From positions 1 through 13,498 of the forward strand of contig JAPOXB010000226.1 in the NCBI GenBank assembly GCA_026707335.1: a stretch of 13,498 nucleotides of DNA, given 5' to 3'. Positions 1 to 7,568 of the stretch are shown piece by piece. Source of the DNA: Chloroflexota bacterium (GTDB lineage Bacteria > Chloroflexota > Dehalococcoidia > Bin125). The position numbers and the translations under genes are program-made. The notes beneath the pieces are model-generated. The model made no database searches. It worked only from the letters and a program-made list of their open reading frames with translations, and was not told the origin of the DNA. The first letter of the stretch is position 1. Each line of letters starts with the position of its first letter.

Positions 1-109
1 CCTCGCGCGCCGCGCCCGCCACCTCCTCCGCGACGTCCATGCCCTTCTCGGCGGCGTCCTTGGCGGGGGCCCTGCCCAGCATGCCCTTGAGTGTGTCGAT
101 GAGTCCCAT
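1..109 (-). CDS. small charged helical protein, partial (antitoxin MT0933-like?)
   Basis: Only the first 36 codons are inside the window; the gene runs off the left edge. The start is an ATG at 109 with GGAGG a few bases upstream. The visible peptide begins MGLIDTLKGML and continues as an Ala/Lys/Glu/Asp-rich stretch (AKDAAEKGMDVAEEV) expected to form one amphipathic helix with no signal peptide. This short, lysine- and acid-rich helical style, with an opening 'M-G-L/F-x-D-x-x-K', resembles the small actinobacterial/Chloroflexota proteins filed as MT0933-type antitoxins. The family call is from style only; without the C-terminus it could equally be a CsbD- or stress-type helical protein. It lies downstream of the lipoprotein gene on the same strand, with 87 bp between and its own promoter-like sequence. 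Confidence 0.55.
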   Translation of the reverse strand, partial: MGLIDTLKGMLGRAPAKDAAEKGMDVAEEVAGAARE

Positions 110-143
110 GGCGGCCTCCGTGTCTCGGCTGCGTCCTGCCTGC

Positions 144-171
144 ACGATACGCCCCGCGGCGGCGATCTCAA
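144..171 (-). promoter_or_regulatory. sigma70-like promoter for the partial small gene
   Basis: On the minus strand TTGAGA (171-166) and TATCGT (149-144) are separated by 16 nt. The expected transcription start is near 137, leaving a leader of about 28 nt to the ATG at 109. The -35 matches the consensus at 5 of 6 bases, the -10 at 4 of 6. Confidence 0.4.
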
Positions 172-196
172 AGCGACGCGGCTGCCCTCGGCGGCA

Positions 197-1447
197 TCAG
201 GGGGCGTCGGCCGCGTAGACCTCGATCTCGACCGCGCCGGTGTTGCCCTCGCTCGTCTCAACGGCCTCGAAGCGGAGGCGCTGCGTCGTGAACTCTACGT
301 CGAAGTAGGACATGTCGGCCGGGCCGGAGAGCGCGAAGGGGCCGTGCGTCTCGCCGTCGTCGCCGACGACCTGGAAGCTGCGGATCTCGGCCGACGTGCC
401 CATCGTGCGCGTCCAGAACCCGATCCGCGCGACCGCCGCGGGCGCGGCCAGCTCGATCTCGATCCAGGCGCCGTCGCCGTCGCCGTCCGAGGACCACTGC
501 GTCGCGGGGTCGCCGTCGATGGCGCTGTCGCCGCCCCAGGGCTCGTCGAGGGCCGCGCCGCCGAAGGCGGAACTGACGGCGACCACGCGCGCGCCGTTGT
601 CGAGCGAGGCCAGGTTGGCCTCCGGGTTCGCCCCGTCGGCGCCGCCGAAGCGGGCGGCCGAGGCGAAGGGCTGTCCGGCGTCGACCAGGAACAAGGAGAG
701 GAAGACGCCGTCCTCGTCGTAGGGGTTGCGCTTCTGGACCTGCACGCCGGGGCCGATCGTCTCGGCCGTGCCCACGCCGACGCCGAGCGCCTCCTTGTGC
801 GCGTTCTGGTAGTCGATGCGGCCGGCCGTCACGACGATGAACTCGGGCCCGGGATGCGTGTGGACGATGGTCTGCCCGCCGGGCGGCACGGTGACGAGCG
901 CCATCACGGCCAGGGGCAGCGGAGGGATGTCCTGGAGCGGGTCGCTGCGCCAGGCGAGCGTCGCCGCCGGGGCGTAGTCGGGGGCGGCCCCATCGGCTGG
1001 AGGGCGGAGGCGGATGTCCCAGACGGTCGCGGAGCCTCCGGTAGCGCGCAGCGTGAAGGGCACGCCCGCGTTGACCAGCACACCCTCCTCGGGGCCGAGG
1101 CTCCGTTCCTGCTCCCCCCACTCGACGTCGGCGCGGCCCGCGACGACGTAGAGGAAGCCCGCCTCGCCGGTCCCCGCCACCGTGTCGCCCTCGCCCAGAT
1201 CGATGGTGAAGGCCGTCCAGGCGACGGTCGCGCCGGGCTGCGCGTCGAGCAGGCCCTGCGCGACGGGGACCGTGATCGACCCGTCGCCCAGCGCGCCGCC
1301 GCCCATCGAGATCGCGCCCGTGCCGGCCTCCGTCGGCGGCGGGGGCGCTGGGGCGTCGCCGTCAGCGTCGCCGTCAGCGTCGCCGTCGTCGCCGCAGGCC
1401 GCGAGCAGGAGGGTCGTCGCGAGCAGAAAGCGAGCAAGCAGGGGCAT
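197..1447 (-). CDS. lipoprotein with bicupin and F5/8 type C (discoidin-like) domains
   Basis: A 416-residue secreted lipoprotein. Residues 1-18 are a signal peptide ending in the lipobox L-A-A-C18. A low-complexity spacer follows (DGDA repeats, then PAPPPP, about 19-38). Residues about 45-145 and 165-260 look like two cupin beta-barrels. The second carries a full cupin motif 1, H196-x-H198-x3-E202-x6-G209, a metal-binding signature; the first lacks the histidines. Residues about 285-414 resemble an F5/8 type C or carbohydrate-binding domain (AIDGDPATQWSS and a C-terminal EIEVY strand). The ATG at 1447 is chosen because GGAAGGGA lies 5 nt upstream and the signal peptide begins there; the reading frame stays open 44 codons further upstream without a convincing leader. 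The cupin may bind a small ligand or act as an oxygenase, with the C-terminal domain binding a surface glycan. Substrate unknown; no enzyme activity is assured. Confidence 0.85.
   Translation of the reverse strand: MPLLARFLLATTLLLAACGDDGDADGDADGDAPAPPPPTEAGTGAISMGGGALGDGSITVPVAQGLLDAQPGATVAWTAFTIDLGEGDTVAGTGEAGFLYVVAGRADVEWGEQERSLGPEEGVLVNAGVPFTLRATGGSATVWDIRLRPPADGAAPDYAPAATLAWRSDPLQDIPPLPLAVMALVTVPPGGQTIVHTHPGPEFIVVTAGRIDYQNAHKEALGVGVGTAETIGPGVQVQKRNPYDEDGVFLSLFLVDAGQPFASAARFGGADGANPEANLASLDNGARVVAVSSAFGGAALDEPWGGDSAIDGDPATQWSSDGDGDGAWIEIELAAPAAVARIGFWTRTMGTSAEIRSFQVVGDDGETHGPFALSGPADMSYFDVEFTTQRLRFEAVETSEGNTGAVEIEVYAADAP
1353..1388. repeat. 12-bp tandem repeat, three units, coding Asp-Gly-Asp-Ala
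   Basis: Three consecutive copies of GCGTCGCCGTCA (the third differs only in its last base) lie inside the lipoprotein gene. They encode the acidic DGDADGDADGD spacer just after the lipidated cysteine. The period is a multiple of three, so copy-number change would lengthen or shorten the spacer without shifting the frame. Confidence 0.8.
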
Positions 1448-1492
1448 CGCGGTCCCTTCCCCGTGACGCCACGGCGCGGCGTCGCGCCGTCC

Positions 1493-1498
1493 AGCGTA
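1493..1498 (-). promoter_or_regulatory. -10-like hexamer TACGCT for the lipoprotein gene
   Basis: TACGCT reads on the minus strand 45 nt before the lipoprotein ATG. No good -35 sits 16-18 nt upstream. It is listed because the same TAYGCT hexamer precedes three other genes in the window at nearly the same distance. Confidence 0.3.
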
Positions 1499-1540
1499 GC
1501 CACTGCGGCGCGAGGGCGGGGGCAGGGATCGGCCCAGCGA

Positions 1541-1569
1541 TTGAGCCAGCGCGGCCGGGGCCGTAGCCT
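1541..1569 (+). promoter_or_regulatory. candidate promoter of the crotonase-SDR-enolase operon
   Basis: TTGAGC (1541-1546) and TAGCCT (1564-1569) are 17 nt apart and would start transcription near 1576, about 20 nt before the GTG of the crotonase. The match is modest (4 of 6 and 3 of 6), but the spacing and position suit the first gene of the operon. Confidence 0.35.
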
Positions 1570-1595
1570 CCGCACACAACGGCTGGAGGCCCCGC

Positions 1596-2534
1596 GTGAC
1601 CTACGAAGACATCAAGTACGAGACCGACGGACGGCTGGCGTTCATCACCCTGAATCGGCCGAAGAAGCTCAACGCGCTCAGCAACAATTTGCGCGGCGAG
1701 GTGATCCACGCGATGAAGGAGGCGGAGGCGACCACCGAGGTGGGCGTGATCGTCCTGCGCGCCGAGGGCCGCGCCTTCAGCGCCGGCTACGAGTTGGCGG
1801 CGCGGGCGGCCAGTCCGGACAGCCCCTACGTGCATCCGCGCTCGCTGCTGCCCGACTCCGGCTCCACGCACCCCGGCCCGATGGAGTGGGCGCGGCACGT
1901 CGTGGCGACGAACTGGGTGATCTGGGAGCTGGCCAAGCCCGTCGTCGCGCAGGTGCAGGGCTATTGCCTGGCCGGGGGCACGGAGCTGGCCAGCATCTGC
2001 GACTTCCGCATCGTGGCCGAGGACGCGCAGATCGGCTATCCGCCGGTGCGCGCCATGACGTCGGTGGACATGGTCTGGGCGCCCTGGCACCTGCCGATGG
2101 CCAAGGCGCGGGAGTTCGCCTACGTCGGCGACAGCTTCAGCGGCCGCCGGATGGAGGAGCTGGGCTGGGCGAACTACGCCGTCCCGCCCGACGACCTGGC
2201 CTCGTTCACGGAGACGTTCGCGCGCCGCATGGCGCACATCGACAACGACATGCTGATGTACAGCAAGCGCGCGGTGAACCGGCAGTACGAGGTAATGGGC
2301 ATCCGCACGGGTCTCTGGTCGGGGACGGAGATCCAGGCGCTCAGCACCTACCGCCCGGCCGGCGGCGAGTTCAGCCGCCGCGTCCAGGAGGACGGGCTGA
2401 AGGCGGCGCTGGAGTGGCGCGACGGCCCCTTCCGCGACTTCCGCGGCGCCTACGAGTCGGCCCCGAAGGAGCGCCCGCTGGCGGGCGCCGACGGCGGCGG
2501 CGCCGCGGCCACGGACCGCTACGGATCGACCTAG
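1596..2534 (+). CDS. enoyl-CoA hydratase/isomerase family (crotonase) protein
   Basis: A 312-residue crotonase-fold protein, longer than the usual 260 or so. The start is GTG at 1596, with GGAGG at 1585-1589, 6 nt upstream. The N-terminus has the family's ITLNRPKKLNALS strand (17-29). The oxyanion-hole FSAG is at 61-64, and the second CoA/oxyanion loop GGTE is at 127-130, with Glu130 at the position of the first catalytic Glu of enoyl-CoA hydratases. The second catalytic Glu is replaced: AQIGYPP (144-150) aligns with AQFGQPE, putting Pro150 there. An extra loop (about 70-100) and a Gly/Ala-rich C-terminal tail explain the length. It is the first gene of a three-gene operon, 15 bp ahead of the SDR. 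Family membership is sure. The reaction is not: with one acidic residue missing, isomerase, hydrolase or decarboxylase chemistry on a CoA ester is as likely as hydration. Confidence 0.9.
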   Translation: MTYEDIKYETDGRLAFITLNRPKKLNALSNNLRGEVIHAMKEAEATTEVGVIVLRAEGRAFSAGYELAARAASPDSPYVHPRSLLPDSGSTHPGPMEWARHVVATNWVIWELAKPVVAQVQGYCLAGGTELASICDFRIVAEDAQIGYPPVRAMTSVDMVWAPWHLPMAKAREFAYVGDSFSGRRMEELGWANYAVPPDDLASFTETFARRMAHIDNDMLMYSKRAVNRQYEVMGIRTGLWSGTEIQALSTYRPAGGEFSRRVQEDGLKAALEWRDGPFRDFRGAYESAPKERPLAGADGGGAAATDRYGST

Positions 2535-2549
2535 GAAAGGGGCGACGAC

Positions 2550-3305
2550 ATGAAACTGGCAGGCAAAGTCGCGCTGGTCACCGGCGCGTCGGGCGACATC
2601 GGCGGGGCGATCGCGCGGCGGCTGGGGGCGGCGGGGGCGCACGTCATCGTCACCTACGTGGGCCAAGCGGAGTTCGCCGCCACGACCGCGGCCGACATCG
2701 AGGCGAGCGGCGGCACGGCGGTCACGATGCAGCTCGATCAGCGCGATCCGGCCGCGATCGAGGCGTGCATGGCGGCGGTTACCGCGGACCCGGGCCGGCT
2801 CGACATCCTGGTCAACAACGCGGGCTGGAACATCGGCATCCCCTTCCCCGACCTGGAGTCGCTGACCCCCGATCTGTGGGACCGCGTGCTGGAGACGAAC
2901 CTGCGCGCGCCGTTCCTGCTGGCGCGGGCCGGCGCGGCGATGCTCAAGGCCGATGGGGGCGGACACATCGTCAACATCTCCTCGGCGGGGGGCATCACGC
3001 CGGGCGGCAGCAGCATCGCCTACTCGTCGAGCAAGGCGGGGCTCAACCACCTCACGCGCTGCTTGGCCGTCGCGATGGCGCCCGAAGTGGCGGTCAACTG
3101 CATCGCGCCGGGGCTGGTCGAGGGCACGCGCATGGCGAAGCGGCTGCCCGAACCCGTCGCCGAGGCGGCGCGCGAGCAGGCCGTCCTGGGCCGCGTGGGC
3201 CAACTCGAGGACATCGCCGAGCAGGCCTACACCTACGTCACGTCGACATCGGTGACCGGCCAGGTGGCGGTCATCGACGGCGGCATGCCGGCGGTCATGC
3301 GGTAG
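2550..3305 (+). CDS. SDR family oxidoreductase (classical short-chain dehydrogenase)
   Basis: A 251-residue classical SDR of normal length. The Rossmann motif TGASGDIG is at 11-18, NNAG at 89-92 and the helix Asn at 117. The catalytic serine lies in NISS (142-145), with Tyr158-x3-Lys162 (YSSSK), followed by the PG motif at 187-188 and a C-terminal IDGG. The residue after beta-2 is not a clear Asp or Arg, so cofactor choice (NAD or NADP) is open. The ATG at 2550 follows AGGAAAGGGG (2533-2542), which overlaps the crotonase stop codon and suggests coupled translation. FabG-like proteins of this sort reduce 3-oxoacyl thioesters or oxidise sugar and alcohol hydroxyls. Sitting between a crotonase and an enolase-type dehydratase, either role is possible. 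The substrate cannot be read from the sequence. Confidence 0.93.
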   Translation: MKLAGKVALVTGASGDIGGAIARRLGAAGAHVIVTYVGQAEFAATTAADIEASGGTAVTMQLDQRDPAAIEACMAAVTADPGRLDILVNNAGWNIGIPFPDLESLTPDLWDRVLETNLRAPFLLARAGAAMLKADGGGHIVNISSAGGITPGGSSIAYSSSKAGLNHLTRCLAVAMAPEVAVNCIAPGLVEGTRMAKRLPEPVAEAAREQAVLGRVGQLEDIAEQAYTYVTSTSVTGQVAVIDGGMPAVMR

Positions 3306-3346
3306 GTCGCCGGGCGGGTCGCCGGCAGCGGAAAGGACACGACCCG

Positions 3347-4558
3347 ATGAAGATCACCGGCATCGAGACGTTCGTGGTGGACGCGGGCTGGCGGCCCTGG
3401 CAGTTCACCGCCGTGCGCACCGACGAGGGGATCACCGGCTACGGCGAGATGTCGGACATGCGCAACCCGTTCGGGGTCATCGGCACGGTCGGCGAGTTTG
3501 AGCCGATCCTGCTGGGCCGGGACCCGCTGGCCGTCGAGCAGCGCTATCGGGACATGTACCGGATGGCCATCCAGAGCCCGGGCGGCATCGCGGGCAAGGC
3601 GATCGCGGGGGTCGAGTTGGCGCTGTGGGACATCAAGGGCAAGGCGCTGGGCGTGCCGGTCTACTCCCTGTTCGGCGGCCCGACGCGCGAGCGGCAGCAG
3701 GTCTACTGGTCGCACTGCGGGACCTCCCGCGCGACCGACCACGCGCTGATCGGCGAGCCGCCGCTGCGCAGCCTCGACGACGTCCGCGCGCTGGGCGTCG
3801 AGGCGCACGAGCGGGGCTTCCGCGCGCTCAAGACCAACATCGTCTTCCCCGGCGACCCGGCATCGGTCTACGGCCCCGGCTTCTCCGGCACGAGCGACCT
3901 CAACATCACGCCGGCCCTGCTGCGGCACATCGAGGAGTACATCGGCGCGTTCAAGGAGGGCGCCGGGCCCGACGTGGAGATCGCGCTCGACCTCAACTTC
4001 AACTTCAAGCCGCTGCCGGCGCGGCAGATCTGCCGGGTGCTGGAGCCGCTCGACATGCTGTGGGTCGAGATCGATATGTACGACCCGCAGGCTCTGGCCG
4101 AGGTGAAGCACTCGACTTCGGTGCCGATCACGTCGGGAGAGAACCTCATCGGGCTGCGCGAGTACCGCCCCTACTTCGAGGCGCGCTCGATGGACACGGT
4201 GATGATCGACGTGCCCTGGAACGGCTTCGCGCGCTCCCGCGACGTGGCCATGGCGGCGGAGAGCTACGAGTTGAACGTCGCGCCGCACAACTACTACTCG
4301 CACCTGGCGTCGATGCACGCGCTGCACCTCTGCGCGACCGTGCCCAACGTGCGGATCATGGAGATCGACATCGACGACGTGCCCTGGAAGGACGACCTGA
4401 CCGGCGGCCCGCTGGAGATCACGAACGGCGAACTCGCGCTGCCGACCGCGCCCGGGTGGGGCCTCGATCTGGACGAGGACGTGGCGCGGGCTCACCCCTG
4501 GGAGCGGGGGCGCGGCCCCGGCTATCGATGGGCCCGCCGCGGCGACGAGCCGCGCTGA
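3347..4558 (+). CDS. enolase superfamily, mandelate racemase/galactonate dehydratase-like enzyme
   Basis: A 403-residue two-domain enolase-superfamily protein. Residues 1-115 form the capping domain (GITGYGE at 28-34, then a VELALWDIKGKA helix). The barrel carries the ligands for the essential Mg: Asp215, Glu241 and Glu265 (SGEN). The Asp288-His314 dyad (IDVPWNG, APHNYY) and Glu339 complete the mandelate-racemase subgroup set. On the second barrel strand the motif is K162-T-N164, so the second Lys of racemases is Asn, as in DgoD-type galactonate dehydratases. The His-bearing DFHGR of DgoD is replaced here by DLNFN. The ATG at 3347 has GGAAAGGA 9 nt upstream. It is the last gene of the operon, 41 bp after the SDR. 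Expected reaction: proton abstraction next to a carboxylate, most likely dehydration of a sugar or hydroxy acid in the cytoplasm; substrate unknown. Confidence 0.92.
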   Translation: MKITGIETFVVDAGWRPWQFTAVRTDEGITGYGEMSDMRNPFGVIGTVGEFEPILLGRDPLAVEQRYRDMYRMAIQSPGGIAGKAIAGVELALWDIKGKALGVPVYSLFGGPTRERQQVYWSHCGTSRATDHALIGEPPLRSLDDVRALGVEAHERGFRALKTNIVFPGDPASVYGPGFSGTSDLNITPALLRHIEEYIGAFKEGAGPDVEIALDLNFNFKPLPARQICRVLEPLDMLWVEIDMYDPQALAEVKHSTSVPITSGENLIGLREYRPYFEARSMDTVMIDVPWNGFARSRDVAMAAESYELNVAPHNYYSHLASMHALHLCATVPNVRIMEIDIDDVPWKDDLTGGPLEITNGELALPTAPGWGLDLDEDVARAHPWERGRGPGYRWARRGDEPR

Positions 4559-4570
4559 GGGCGGCGCCGG

Positions 4571-5641
4571 CTACGCGTCGGCCTCCTCGGGGCGCCGCTT
4601 GGGCTCCACCCCCCCGACCGACAGCAGCGACTCCACGCAGTCGCGCAGCGACTCGTCGAAGGGGCGGAAGGTCACGCCCGTGACGGTGCGGATGCGGTCG
4701 TTGCGCAGGTCGGCGCCGGCCCAGATGGCGCGGAACTCCGCCTCGCGCTTCTGCAGGCGCTCGGGGTGGACCTCGGTGGGCGCGGCCGCGTCGTGCCGGA
4801 GTTCCGGCAGCACCTGGTCGATGCCGGCGCAGACGTCCTCGACCTTGTGCATCTCGGCGGCCCAGGCGATGTAGCGCTCGCCGTTCCCGACCAGCACGCT
4901 CTCCAGCAGGCGGACGTGGCATTCCGCGTCGTCGCGCACGTCGACGGTCATCCAGGGACGGTAGGCGAAGGTCTGCTCGTACTCGCCCCGCAGCATGTCC
5001 CTGATGTGACGCTGCCAGGGGCCCATCTCCTGCTGATGGGACGACTGGATGGGGCCCACGTTGTCGGCGGGGCAGCAGGTGATGGCGTCCCAGCCGCCGT
5101 GCGCGGCGGCGGCGTCGGAGAAGGCCTGCTGCGCGAACACCTTGCCGATCGAGTAGCCCACCCGCTCGGGCGCGCGCTTGGGGTTGCTCTCATCCGGATA
5201 GCGGTCCTCGTACAGGACGGGGCGGCGCTTGAACTCGTAGATATCGACCTCGTCCATCATCGCCGCGATGCTCGACGTGACGATGACCCGCTGCACGCTG
5301 CCCGAGTTGTTCACGCTGGCGATGATGTGTTCGCAGACGCGCCGCACGTACTCGGGGTCGGTGTAGTCGCTGACGTGCGAGACGTGGCAGACGCCGTTGC
5401 AGCCCTTGAAGATCTCGTCGAAGCAGCCGTCGTTGTCGAGGTCGGCGGAGTGGAGGGTCAGGCGGCCCGAGGCGTAGCCGGGCATCTCCCGCAGGAAGGT
5501 CGTGCGGGCGGGGTCGTCGGCGTTGCGGACGCAGGCCCGCACGCGGTAGCCCTTGTCGAGCAGCCGCCGCACGACCCAGCCGCCGATGAATCCGGCGGCG
5601 CCCGTCACGGCGACGGTTCCGCCCTTGGGGACCGGTGGCAT
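4571..5641 (-). CDS. NAD(P)-dependent epimerase/dehydratase family, dihydroflavonol-4-reductase-like
   Basis: A 356-residue extended SDR. The nucleotide-binding motif TGAAGFIG is at 13-20. Arg39 after beta-2 (ACVRN), as in NADPH-using reductases of the dihydroflavonol/cinnamoyl-CoA reductase group, favours NADP. The active site is S123/S124 (VTSS) with Tyr163-x3-Lys167 (YSIGK), and the substrate loop begins CCPADNVGP. The start at 5641 is chosen for its ATG and the GAGG at 5651-5648, 6 nt upstream. An in-frame GTG at 5695 would add 18 residues including a repeated HEQI and is less likely. It is convergent with the enolase gene, 12 bp apart, and divergent from the acyl-CoA ligase. Likely role: reduction of a ketone or aldehyde, perhaps of a CoA-ester-derived intermediate; substrate unknown. 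Confidence 0.9.
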   Translation of the reverse strand: MPPVPKGGTVAVTGAAGFIGGWVVRRLLDKGYRVRACVRNADDPARTTFLREMPGYASGRLTLHSADLDNDGCFDEIFKGCNGVCHVSHVSDYTDPEYVRRVCEHIIASVNNSGSVQRVIVTSSIAAMMDEVDIYEFKRRPVLYEDRYPDESNPKRAPERVGYSIGKVFAQQAFSDAAAAHGGWDAITCCPADNVGPIQSSHQQEMGPWQRHIRDMLRGEYEQTFAYRPWMTVDVRDDAECHVRLLESVLVGNGERYIAWAAEMHKVEDVCAGIDQVLPELRHDAAAPTEVHPERLQKREAEFRAIWAGADLRNDRIRTVTGVTFRPFDESLRDCVESLLSVGGVEPKRRPEEADA

Positions 5642-5660
5642 GGAAGACCTCTCTCTCGGT

Positions 5661-5684
5661 ATCTGTTCGTGGATCTGTTCGTGG
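5661..5684. repeat. perfect 12-bp direct repeat (two units) before the reductase start
   Basis: ATCTGTTCGTGG occurs twice in tandem, at 5661-5672 and 5673-5684, 19 bp upstream of the reductase ATG and in the interval shared with the divergent CoA ligase. It could be a paired operator or leader element. If the upstream GTG (5695) is the true start, it encodes HEQIHEQI. Confidence 0.7.
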
Positions 5685-5764
5685 CCGGGGGACACGCCTC
5701 GGCATGGTAGCCGGGCCGGGCGGGACGGGCTGTTCGCCGCGGAGGCGCTTCGGCCGTGGGTCGC

Positions 5765-5770
5765 TATGCT
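5765..5770 (+). promoter_or_regulatory. -10-like hexamer TATGCT for the acyl-CoA ligase
   Basis: TATGCT lies 40 nt before the chosen ATG of the ligase and matches the -10 consensus at 4 of 6 bases. No clear -35 is visible. If it is used, transcription would begin near 5777, which excludes the in-frame ATG at 5766 as a start. Confidence 0.35.
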
Positions 5771-5810
5771 CGTGCGGGTCCGCCTGACCGCGGCCGGGGA
5801 TCGAGGAGCG

Positions 5811-7493
5811 ATGCCGACACGGGAGGAAGCGCTGGCGCAGCTGACGGCGCCGGGCGAGCCGTACGAACTCGTCCGCGAGACGCAGGGCGGCTACGAAGTG
5901 CGCGTGTTCCAGAACGCGCCGCCCACGCTGGGCGACCTGTTCGCGGACAGCCGCAGCGACCTGCCGTTCTTCGTCTACGACGACGAGCGCTACAGCTACG
6001 AGGAGGCCCATCAGGCGGCCTGCCGGATCGGGCGGCTGCTGGTCGACCGCTACGGGATCCGCAAGGGCGACCGGGTCGCGATCTCGATGCGCAACTACCC
6101 CGAATGGATCATGTGCTTCATGGCGATCACGTCGATCGGGGGGATCGCCGTCGGACTCAACGCGCTGTGGCAGCCGGAGGAGATGGAGTACGGCCTGATC
6201 GACAGTGGGGCGAAGGTGCTGTTCGCGGACGGGCAGCGGCTGGAGCGGCTGGCCGCCTGCTCGGACGCCGTAGCGGTGGAGGCGATCGCCGCCCGGCGCG
6301 GCGACGGGGCGGAGTACGGCGTCCCGGAGCTCGGCGATCTGCTCCGCGACGTGCCGCTCGGACCGATGCCGCCGGCCGACGTGGGGCCCAGGGAAGACGC
6401 GATGATCCTCTACACCTCGGGCTCGACGGGGCATCCGAAGGGTGTGGTCAGCACCCACCGGAACGTGGTCAGCGCGCTGCTGTCGTGGGAGCTCGATAGC
6501 CAGGTCGGGCGCGTCGCCGCGGGCCTCGTCTGGCCCGAGCCGGATCATCAGCCGGGCACGCTGCTGGCCGTGCCGCTCTTCCACGCGACCGGCTTGCACG
6601 CCGTCTGCCTGGCCTCGTTTCGGGCGCAGCGCAAGATCGTCTCGATGTACAAGTGGGACCCGGAGCAGGCGGCGGAGTTGATCGAGCGGGAGCGGATCGA
6701 CATGTTCATCGCCTCGCCGGCGATGACGGGCGATCTGGTGCAAACGGCCCGGACGACGCCGCGCGACCTGAGCTCGCTGATGATGGTCGGAGGGGGCGGG
6801 GCGCCACGGGCGCCCGAGCAGGTCCAGGCGATCGATCAGTGGTTCGCGAACGCGACTCCGGGATCGGGCTGGGGGATGACGGAGACGAACTCGATCGGGA
6901 CGGGGATCGGCGGGGCGGACTATCTCGAGCGGCCCACCAGTTCGGGCCGTGTCTCGCCGGTCCTGGATCTGCGGATCGTGGGCGAGGCCGACCAGCCGCT
7001 GGGCACGGGCGAGCGGGGCGAGTTGCAAGTGCGGGGCACGTCGGTCTGCCGCGGGTACTGGAACCGGCCCGACGCCAACGCGGAAGCGTTCACGGCCGAC
7101 GGCTGGCTGCGCACGGGCGACGTGGCCTACCTCGACGAGGACGGGCACCTATTCATCGTGGACCGGATCAAGGATCTGGTGATCCGGGGTGGGGAGAACA
7201 TTGGCTGCGGCCAGGTTGAGGCGGCGATCCTGGAGCACCCCGACGCGATCGAGGCGGCAGTGTACGCCGTCCCGGACGAGCGGCTCGGCGAGGAGGTGGG
7301 CGCGACCGTGTACGCCACCGCGCCGCTCGACCCGGAGGCGCTGCGGGCGTTCCTGGCCGATCACCTGGCCCGTTTCGAGATCCCGCGCTACGTGACGCTG
7401 ACGACGGAGCCGCTGCCGCGCACCGCGTCGGGCAAGATCCTCAAGCGGACGATCCGGGAGGACGCCGTCGCGGCCCTGGGCGCCGGGGCGTAG
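5811..7493 (+). CDS. class I adenylate-forming acyl-CoA ligase (AMP-binding)
   Basis: A 560-residue AMP-forming CoA synthetase of typical length. The ATP-binding loop YTSGSTGHPKG is at 201-211, VPLFHATG at 254-261 and GWGMTETN (A5) at 353-360. TGD, whose Asp binds the ribose, is at 435-437, DRIKD (hinge, A8) at 451-455, and PRTASGK at 536-542 with the catalytic Lys542 in the small C-terminal domain. The family forms an acyl-AMP and then the acyl-CoA in the cytoplasm. The motifs favour a fatty or aryl acid, but the pocket is not readable. The ATG at 5811 follows GAGGAG (5803-5808), a rather tight spacing. The in-frame ATG at 5766 overlaps a promoter-like hexamer and has no leader. The gene stands alone, divergent from the reductase, with the antitoxin-like gene 109 bp downstream. 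Confidence 0.93.
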   Translation: MPTREEALAQLTAPGEPYELVRETQGGYEVRVFQNAPPTLGDLFADSRSDLPFFVYDDERYSYEEAHQAACRIGRLLVDRYGIRKGDRVAISMRNYPEWIMCFMAITSIGGIAVGLNALWQPEEMEYGLIDSGAKVLFADGQRLERLAACSDAVAVEAIAARRGDGAEYGVPELGDLLRDVPLGPMPPADVGPREDAMILYTSGSTGHPKGVVSTHRNVVSALLSWELDSQVGRVAAGLVWPEPDHQPGTLLAVPLFHATGLHAVCLASFRAQRKIVSMYKWDPEQAAELIERERIDMFIASPAMTGDLVQTARTTPRDLSSLMMVGGGGAPRAPEQVQAIDQWFANATPGSGWGMTETNSIGTGIGGADYLERPTSSGRVSPVLDLRIVGEADQPLGTGERGELQVRGTSVCRGYWNRPDANAEAFTADGWLRTGDVAYLDEDGHLFIVDRIKDLVIRGGENIGCGQVEAAILEHPDAIEAAVYAVPDERLGEEVGATVYATAPLDPEALRAFLADHLARFEIPRYVTLTTEPLPRTASGKILKRTIREDAVAALGAGA

Positions 7494-7568
7494 GACGATC
7501 CGCGTCGCAGCGCCTCACTTGGCTCCTCCTTGATGATCGCGGGGTGATCTTTCTGTGTTTACGCTACC

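Noticed and set aside
1448..1579. 44-residue N-terminal extension of the cupin lipoprotein
   Set aside because: It would bury the signal peptide, and it overlaps the divergent promoter region; the ATG at 1447 has a good ribosome site.
344..4558. 1404-codon plus-strand open frame
   Set aside because: Only its last 403 codons are a real protein (enolase-type enzyme from 3347). The rest is Arg/Gly/Ala-rich shadow of other genes, open because of high GC.
5766..5768. ATG as start of the acyl-CoA ligase
   Set aside because: It lies within a -10-like hexamer and has no ribosome site. The ATG at 5811 has GAGGAG just before it and begins conserved-looking sequence.
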